This document shows, piece by piece, positions 23,921 to 28,231 of a stretch of DNA of 28,231 nucleotides (positions are counted from its first letter, which is position 1; the number at the start of each line of letters is the position of its first letter). The notes below the pieces were generated by a model that saw only the letters and a program-made list of their open reading frames with translations, had not been told where the DNA came from and made no database searches. The stretch is from an uncultured Eubacterium sp. GTDB lineage: Bacteria > Bacillota_A > Clostridia > Lachnospirales > Lachnospiraceae. Position numbers and translations under genes: made by a program. The stretch is taken from contig CAQBGY010000016.1 of NCBI GenBank assembly GCA_948759685.1, positions 1 through 28,231 of the forward strand, read 5' to 3'.

Positions 23921-25150
23921 ATGAGTAAAGTTTTGATTGTGGGCGGCGGAGCCGCCGGCATGATGGCAGGAATTGCTGCGGCATACAATGGTAATGAAGT
24001 TCATATTTATGAAAAAAATGAGAAGTTAGGAAAGAAACTGTTTATTACAGGAAAAGGAAGATGCAATATTACGAATGCTTCCAGTATCGAAAATCATTTT
24101 GCAAATATACTTCGCAATGAGAAGTTTTTATACAGTGCATATAACACCTTAAATAGTGAAGATGTATGCACCATGATAGAAAGTACCGGTGTAGCAACAA
24201 AAATAGAAAGAGGAAACAGAGTTTTTCCGCAGAGTGATAAGTCCTCTGATGTGATATGGGCATTAGAAAAGATGCTGAAAGATGTAGGAGTACAGATTCA
24301 TTTTAATACAGAAATAACAGAAATTCAAAATACTGGTAATATTATCGTTTTAAAAAGCAGGAAAAGTGATAAAATAACAGGGGATAAATGCATTATCGCA
24401 ACAGGTGGTATCTCATATCAGACGACAGGTTCTACAGGAGACGGGTATCGGTTTGCAAACGAACTGGGACATGAGGTTGAAAAGACTTATCCATCACTTG
24501 TTCCTTTTAATATCAAAGAAGAATTGTGCAGGGAATTACAGGGGCTTGCATTGAAAAATGTTAATTTATCTATTCTTGATGAGAGTGGCAAAGAGTACTA
24601 TTCTGAACAGGGTGAGATGCTGTTTACCCATTTCGGTATCAGTGGACCGTTGGTTCTGTCAGCAAGCTGTTATATTTGTGACAAATTAAAAGAGAATAAT
24701 TTTATGGCTTACATTGATTTGAAACCGGCTTTAGATACTGAGATGCTGGATAAAAGAATATTAAAAGATTTTAATGAAAATATCAATAAAAATATAAATA
24801 ATGCATTGGACAGGCTGTTACCCAAAAAAATGATAATGCCTATTATTCGAATGTCAGGGATTGATCCTTATAAAAAAGTTCATGAAATCACAAAAAACGA
24901 AAGGGAAAAACTGGTTTCCTGTATGAAACGAATGCCGCTTCACATTTCAGGATTAAGAAGTTATAATGAAGCCATTATAACAAGAGGAGGCGTTTCAGTG
25001 AAGGATATTAATCCGAAAACCATGGAATCAAAGTTAAGTCCCAACATTTATTTTGTGGGTGAAGTATTAGATTTAGATGCAAAGACTGGTGGATATAATC
25101 TACAGATTGCATGGAGTACAGGTTATCTTGCAGGAAACAGCATTTATTAA
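23921..25150 (+). CDS. BaiN/HI0933-family FAD-dependent oxidoreductase
   Basis: This 409-residue flavoprotein has an N-terminal dinucleotide fold, VGGGAAG (residues 7-13), then KLGKKLFITGKGRCNITN, the signature of the HI0933/YhiN/BaiN family. The conserved TGGISYQTTGSTGDGY, FTHFGISGP and C-terminal GEVLDLDAKTGGYNLQIAWSTG segments are complete. Members include BaiN-like bile-acid enzymes and many with no known substrate, so none is claimed. There is only a poor ribosome site before the ATG at 23921. It lies upstream of cmk, ispH and rpsA, an order I recognise as common in Clostridia, which argues for a general housekeeping role rather than bile acid metabolism. Confidence 0.9.
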   Translation: MSKVLIVGGGAAGMMAGIAAAYNGNEVHIYEKNEKLGKKLFITGKGRCNITNASSIENHFANILRNEKFLYSAYNTLNSEDVCTMIESTGVATKIERGNRVFPQSDKSSDVIWALEKMLKDVGVQIHFNTEITEIQNTGNIIVLKSRKSDKITGDKCIIATGGISYQTTGSTGDGYRFANELGHEVEKTYPSLVPFNIKEELCRELQGLALKNVNLSILDESGKEYYSEQGEMLFTHFGISGPLVLSASCYICDKLKENNFMAYIDLKPALDTEMLDKRILKDFNENINKNINNALDRLLPKKMIMPIIRMSGIDPYKKVHEITKNEREKLVSCMKRMPLHISGLRSYNEAIITRGGVSVKDINPKTMESKLSPNIYFVGEVLDLDAKTGGYNLQIAWSTGYLAGNSIY

Positions 25151-25170
25151 AAAGATATATGGAGGAGATT

Positions 25171-25827
25171 ATGTATAATATTGCAATTGACGGACCGGCA
25201 GGTGCAGGAAAAAGCACAATTGCTAAAATTGTAGCAAAGGAATTAGGATTTATTTATGTAGATACAGGTGCTATGTATCGCACGATGGCATTAGCATGCT
25301 ATAGAGCAGGAATTACAGCAGAGGAAGAGGAAAAAGTTATCGAAAAATGCAATGCTGTAGAAGTAACTCTCGGATATGAAAATGGGGTACAGAAAGTATA
25401 TTTGAATGGGGAAGATGTCAGCACAGAAATCAGGCAGGAAGTGATTGGAAATATGACGAGTGCAATTGCAGTGTATTCTCCTGTTCGAAAAATTTTAGTT
25501 GCTATGCAACAGGATTTAGCAAAAAAGAATGATGTTGTAATGGATGGAAGGGATATCGGAACAGCGGTACTTCCGGATGCAGATTTGAAAGTTTATTTAA
25601 CTGCCAGTTCAAGAACAAGAGCAGAGAGAAGATATAAAGAGCTTACAGAAAAAGGTGTTGAATGTAATATCGATGAGATTGAGGCAGATATTAAGGATAG
25701 AGATTACCGTGACATGAATAGAGAGGTTTCTCCTTTAGTACAGGCAGAAGATGTGGTCTTAGTTGATTCTTCTGATATGGATATTAATCAGGTAGTAGAA
25801 AGAATTAAAGAACTTGTGAAAAGATAA
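25171..25827 (+). CDS. cmk: Cytidylate kinase
   Basis: Cmk phosphorylates CMP and dCMP with ATP in the cytoplasm. The 218-residue protein has the P-loop DGPAGAGKST at about residues 7-16, VDTGAMYRT in the NMP-binding region, MDGRDIGTAVLPDAD, and the SSRTRAERRY lid segment, all typical. The ATG at 25171 is chosen because it opens the conserved beta strand (MYNIAIDG) and follows GGAGGAG. Earlier in-frame starts would overlap the upstream flavoprotein gene or destroy this spacing. The stop is 11 bases before ispH. It belongs to the cmk-ispH-rpsA block common in Clostridia. Confidence 0.97.
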   Translation: MYNIAIDGPAGAGKSTIAKIVAKELGFIYVDTGAMYRTMALACYRAGITAEEEEKVIEKCNAVEVTLGYENGVQKVYLNGEDVSTEIRQEVIGNMTSAIAVYSPVRKILVAMQQDLAKKNDVVMDGRDIGTAVLPDADLKVYLTASSRTRAERRYKELTEKGVECNIDEIEADIKDRDYRDMNREVSPLVQAEDVVLVDSSDMDINQVVERIKELVKR

Positions 25828-25838
25828 TGGAGTAATGA

Positions 25839-26690
25839 ATGGAAGTAATTGTTGCAAAAAGTGCAGGATTCTGTTTTGGAGTGAAACGTGCAGTAGACAG
25901 TGTATACTCTGAAATAGAAAACAGTGAAAAAACAATTTATACTTATGGACCGATTATTCATAATGAACAGGTTGTTAAAGATTTGGAGAATAAGGGAGTC
26001 CGGGTAATAAATGAGAAAAAAGAAATAGAAGCAGTTGATAAAGGAACTGTAATTATCCGTTCGCATGGTGTTTCAAAAGAAATATGTGATATAATTGATG
26101 AACAAAACTTGAGAATGGTAGATGCAACATGTCCTTTTGTAAAGAAAATACACAATATTGTCCGTGAAGAAAGTGAAAAAGGAAAAAAGATTGTGATTAT
26201 TGGAAACGATAATCATCCCGAGGTTGAAGGAATAAAGGGATGGGTTTTCGGAGATGCTATTGTTATAAACAGTGATACTGATATTGAAAAACTTGAACGC
26301 TTTAAAGATTTAAGTTTGTGTATCGTATCCCAGACGACATTTAACTACAAGAAATTTAAATATTTAGTTGAAATTATAGATAAAAAGGGTTATGATATAA
26401 ATGTTGTAAATACGATTTGCAATGCGACACACGTAAGACAGGTTGAAGCGAAAGAGATAGCATCAAGAGTTGATGCTATGATTGTAATTGGTGGAAAGAG
26501 TAGTTCGAATACACAGAAGTTATATGACATATGTAAAAATGAGTGTGATAACACTTATTATATACAGACAGTAAAGGACCTTAATTTGTGTAATGTCGAA
26601 TCATTGAAGTCTATAGGTATTACAGCAGGGGCATCTACCCCAAAGAATATTATTGAGGAGGTCGTTCTTAATGTCAGAGATGAGTTTTGA
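25839..26690 (+). CDS. ispH: 4-hydroxy-3-methylbut-2-enyl diphosphate reductase
   Basis: IspH catalyses the last step of the methylerythritol phosphate route, making isopentenyl and dimethylallyl diphosphate with a [4Fe-4S] cluster. The three cluster cysteines are C12 (GFCFGVKRA), C98 (DATCPFVKK) and C194 (NTICNATHVRQ). The conserved Glu of THVRQVEA and the SSNTQKL region are also present. At 283 residues it is a normal stand-alone enzyme. The ATG at 25839 is preceded by TGGAG. The 3' end overlaps the start of rpsA by 20 bases. In several Clostridia the two proteins are fused; here they are separate reading frames, probably translationally coupled. Confidence 0.97.
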   Translation: MEVIVAKSAGFCFGVKRAVDSVYSEIENSEKTIYTYGPIIHNEQVVKDLENKGVRVINEKKEIEAVDKGTVIIRSHGVSKEICDIIDEQNLRMVDATCPFVKKIHNIVREESEKGKKIVIIGNDNHPEVEGIKGWVFGDAIVINSDTDIEKLERFKDLSLCIVSQTTFNYKKFKYLVEIIDKKGYDINVVNTICNATHVRQVEAKEIASRVDAMIVIGGKSSSNTQKLYDICKNECDNTYYIQTVKDLNLCNVESLKSIGITAGASTPKNIIEEVVLNVRDEF

Positions 26691-27855
26691 ACAAATGTTG
26701 GATGAATCATTCAAGACAATTCACAATGGTGAAGTTCTTGAAGGAAAGGTAATCAGTGTAAGAGAGGACTATGCGGTACTTAATGTTGGATATAAGGCTG
26801 ATGGTATTCTTACAAGAGATGAGTACTCAAACACACCAGTAGATCTGACAACTGTAATTTCAGTAGGCGATGAACTGACAGTAAAGGTTCTTAAAGTGAA
26901 TGATGGTGACGGACAGGTTGCTTTATCATATAAGAGACTTGCTGCAGAGAAAGCAAATGAGAGAATTAAAGAAGCTTTTGAAAATAAAGAAGTTCTTAAA
27001 GCACCAGTTGTACAGATATTAAAAGGTGGTTTGGGCGTAGACGTTGAAGGCGGAAGAGTATTTATACCTGCAAGCCTTGTATCAGACGTATTTGAAAGAG
27101 ATTTAGATAAGTATTTAAATCAGGAAGTTGAGTTTGTTGTTACTGAATTTGATCCAAAGAAGAGAAGAATTATTGGTGACAGAAAACAGTTAGTTGTTGC
27201 AGAAAAAGAAGCAGCAAAGAAAGCTTTATTTGAGAAGATTGCAGTTGGTGATACTGTGGAAGGTGTTGTTAAGAGTGTTGTTGATTTTGGTGCGTTCGTT
27301 GATATCGGCGGAGCAGATGGATTATTACATATCTCAGAAATGTCATGGGGTAGAGTTGGTAATCCGAGAAAGGTATTCAAAGTAGGCGATACTGTTACTA
27401 CATTTATCAAAGAAATCAATGATGATAAGATTGCATTAAGTCTGAAGTTTGAAGACACAAATCCATGGGCAAATGCAAGCGAGAAGTTTGCAGTTGGAGT
27501 AATTGTTACTGGTAAAGTTGCAAGAATGACAGATTTTGGTGCATTTGTTGAGATTGAACCAGGTGTTGATGCATTACTTCATGTTTCACAGATTGCAAGA
27601 CATCATGTTGAAAAGCCGGCTGATGAGTTAAAGATTGGTCAGGAAATTGAAGCTAAGATTGTTGATTTTAATGAAGAAGAAAAGAAAATCAGCTTAAGTA
27701 TTAAAGCTTTACTTCCAGAGGAAGAACTAGTAGAGGATACAGAGGAAGTAGTAGAAGAGACTGTAGAAGAAACAGTAGAAGAGACTGCTGACGAAGTTGT
27801 AGAGGATGCTGTTGAAGATGTTACAGAAGAAACTACTGAAGAAGATGCAGAATAA
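26671..27855 (+). CDS. rpsA: S1 RNA-binding domain protein, ribosomal protein S1 homologue
   Basis: This 394-residue protein has four S1 OB-fold repeats (about residues 15-88, 100-170, 188-258 and 272-346). The third and fourth are the best conserved, with the FGAFVDI/FGAFVEI and GLLHISEMSW/ALLHVSQIAR motifs. It ends in a very acidic, low-complexity tail rich in Glu, Val and Thr (about residues 350-394). Four-domain S1 proteins of low-GC Gram-positives assist mRNA binding but are smaller than the six-domain Proteobacterial S1. The ATG at 26671 is chosen with GAGGAGGT eight bases upstream, lying inside the end of ispH. An upstream in-frame start at 26653 would overlap that ribosome site. A terminator follows. 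Confidence 0.93.
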   Translation: MSEMSFEQMLDESFKTIHNGEVLEGKVISVREDYAVLNVGYKADGILTRDEYSNTPVDLTTVISVGDELTVKVLKVNDGDGQVALSYKRLAAEKANERIKEAFENKEVLKAPVVQILKGGLGVDVEGGRVFIPASLVSDVFERDLDKYLNQEVEFVVTEFDPKKRRIIGDRKQLVVAEKEAAKKALFEKIAVGDTVEGVVKSVVDFGAFVDIGGADGLLHISEMSWGRVGNPRKVFKVGDTVTTFIKEINDDKIALSLKFEDTNPWANASEKFAVGVIVTGKVARMTDFGAFVEIEPGVDALLHVSQIARHHVEKPADELKIGQEIEAKIVDFNEEEKKISLSIKALLPEEELVEDTEEVVEETVEETVEETADEVVEDAVEDVTEETTEEDAE

Positions 27856-27873
27856 TTAAAATTAATTAACAAT

Positions 27874-27901
27874 AAAAGGGACTGTAAATAGAGTCCCTTT
27901 T
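27874..27901 (+). terminator. Terminator after rpsA
   Basis: The arms AAAAGGGACT (27874-27883) and AGTCCCTTTT (27892-27901) form a 10-bp stem with an 8-base loop and continue into a T run. Confidence 0.92.
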
Positions 27902-27964
27902 TTCTGTATAGTGATTTTTTAATTTTGTGCCAAACTACAAAATTTATAAAAAACGGGAGATATC

Positions 27965-28204
27965 ATGAGAGTTATTGCAGGAAAAGCCAGAAGAATACAA
28001 TTAAATACAATCAGAGGAAATGATACGAGACCTACAACAGATAGAATAAAAGAGACATTATTTAATATGATTAATCCAATGCTGTATGATATTAATTTTT
28101 TAGACTTATTTAGTGGCAGTGGAGCGATTGGTATTGAAGCATTAAGCAGAGGTGCAAAAAAGGCTACGCTGGTGGAAAAGAACAGAGCGGCAGTTCAATG
28201 CATC
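27965..28204 (+). CDS. rsmD: 16S rRNA (guanine(966)-N(2))-methyltransferase RsmD, 5' part
   Basis: RsmD methylates G966 of 16S rRNA in the small subunit. Only the first 80 codons are genomic. They include the characteristic MRVIAGKARR start, the TRPTTDRIKETLFNM segment and the SAM-binding strand and loop DLFSGSGAIGIEALSRGA, followed by VEKN. The full family length is about 185 residues, so more than half is missing. The reading frame stays open to the window end, but the last residues (RSEERRVGK) come from adapter sequence, not from the gene. A GGGAG ribosome site precedes the ATG, about 60 bases after the rpsA terminator. Confidence 0.93.
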
Positions 28205-28231
28205 AGATCGGAAGAGCGTCGTGTAGGGAAA
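28205..28231. other. Illumina TruSeq adapter sequence (contaminant)
   Basis: The last 27 bases, beginning AGATCGGAAGAGCGTCGTGT, match the standard Illumina adapter exactly. This is read-through or assembly contamination at a contig end and should be trimmed. Confidence 0.97.

Overview
The window is AT-rich chromosomal DNA from a low-GC, Gram-positive Clostridia-type bacterium, most like a Lachnospiraceae gut anaerobe. Support comes from short Shine-Dalgarno-led operons, two DacF-like carboxypeptidases, a meso-diaminopimelate (mDAP) type MurE, an LTA-synthase-like enzyme, a Na+-pumping biotin decarboxylase cluster and a BaiN-like/cmk/ispH/rpsA block. The species cannot be named from this sequence. 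Almost everything is chromosomal housekeeping. The clearest accessory gene is a large secreted beta-1,3-glucanase. No intergenic stretch exceeds 300 bases; the longest is 4184-4460, which holds divergent promoters.

Layout. 1-139: two GC-rich hairpins that may be the end of an IS200/IS605-type element or a terminator, then a promoter. 140-3079: proC, an ADP-ribose pyrophosphatase, a small membrane protein in the usual spoIIM position, and xerD. 3155-4183 (minus): DAHP synthase, converging on xerD through a shared bidirectional terminator. 4461-7803: an LTA-synthase-family sulfatase with an extra C-terminal IPT/TIG-like module, then a D,D-carboxypeptidase whose ribosome site lies inside a 13-bp hairpin. 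7930-11106: a 1058-residue modular GH64 glucanase. 11330-13907: scpA, scpB and a second D,D-carboxypeptidase. 14021-18274: dapF, murE and an asnB-like amidotransferase. This grouping suggests the AsnB homologue amidates mDAP in peptidoglycan precursors rather than making free asparagine.

18464-23735: a five-gene biotin-dependent, Na+-linked complex. It has an acyl-CoA carboxyltransferase, an enlarged OadG-like subunit with an exported domain, a biotin carrier, the membrane beta subunit and a 5S/OadA-type carboxyltransferase. Two carboxyltransferases with one carrier and one Na+ pump imply a decarboxylase/transcarboxylase hybrid. The operon ends in an unusual branched inverted-repeat structure (23734-23872). 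23921-27855: a BaiN/HI0933-family flavoprotein, cmk, ispH and rpsA, the last two overlapping. 27965-28204: the start of rsmD.

The final 27 bases (28205-28231) are Illumina adapter sequence, not genome, so rsmD is cut by an assembly artefact. No CRISPR array, prophage, tRNA or rRNA was found. The most biologically interesting items are the dapF-murE-asnB association, the double-carboxyltransferase Na+ complex, the branched terminator, the hairpin over the dac start, and the unclassified repeated modules of the GH64 protein.
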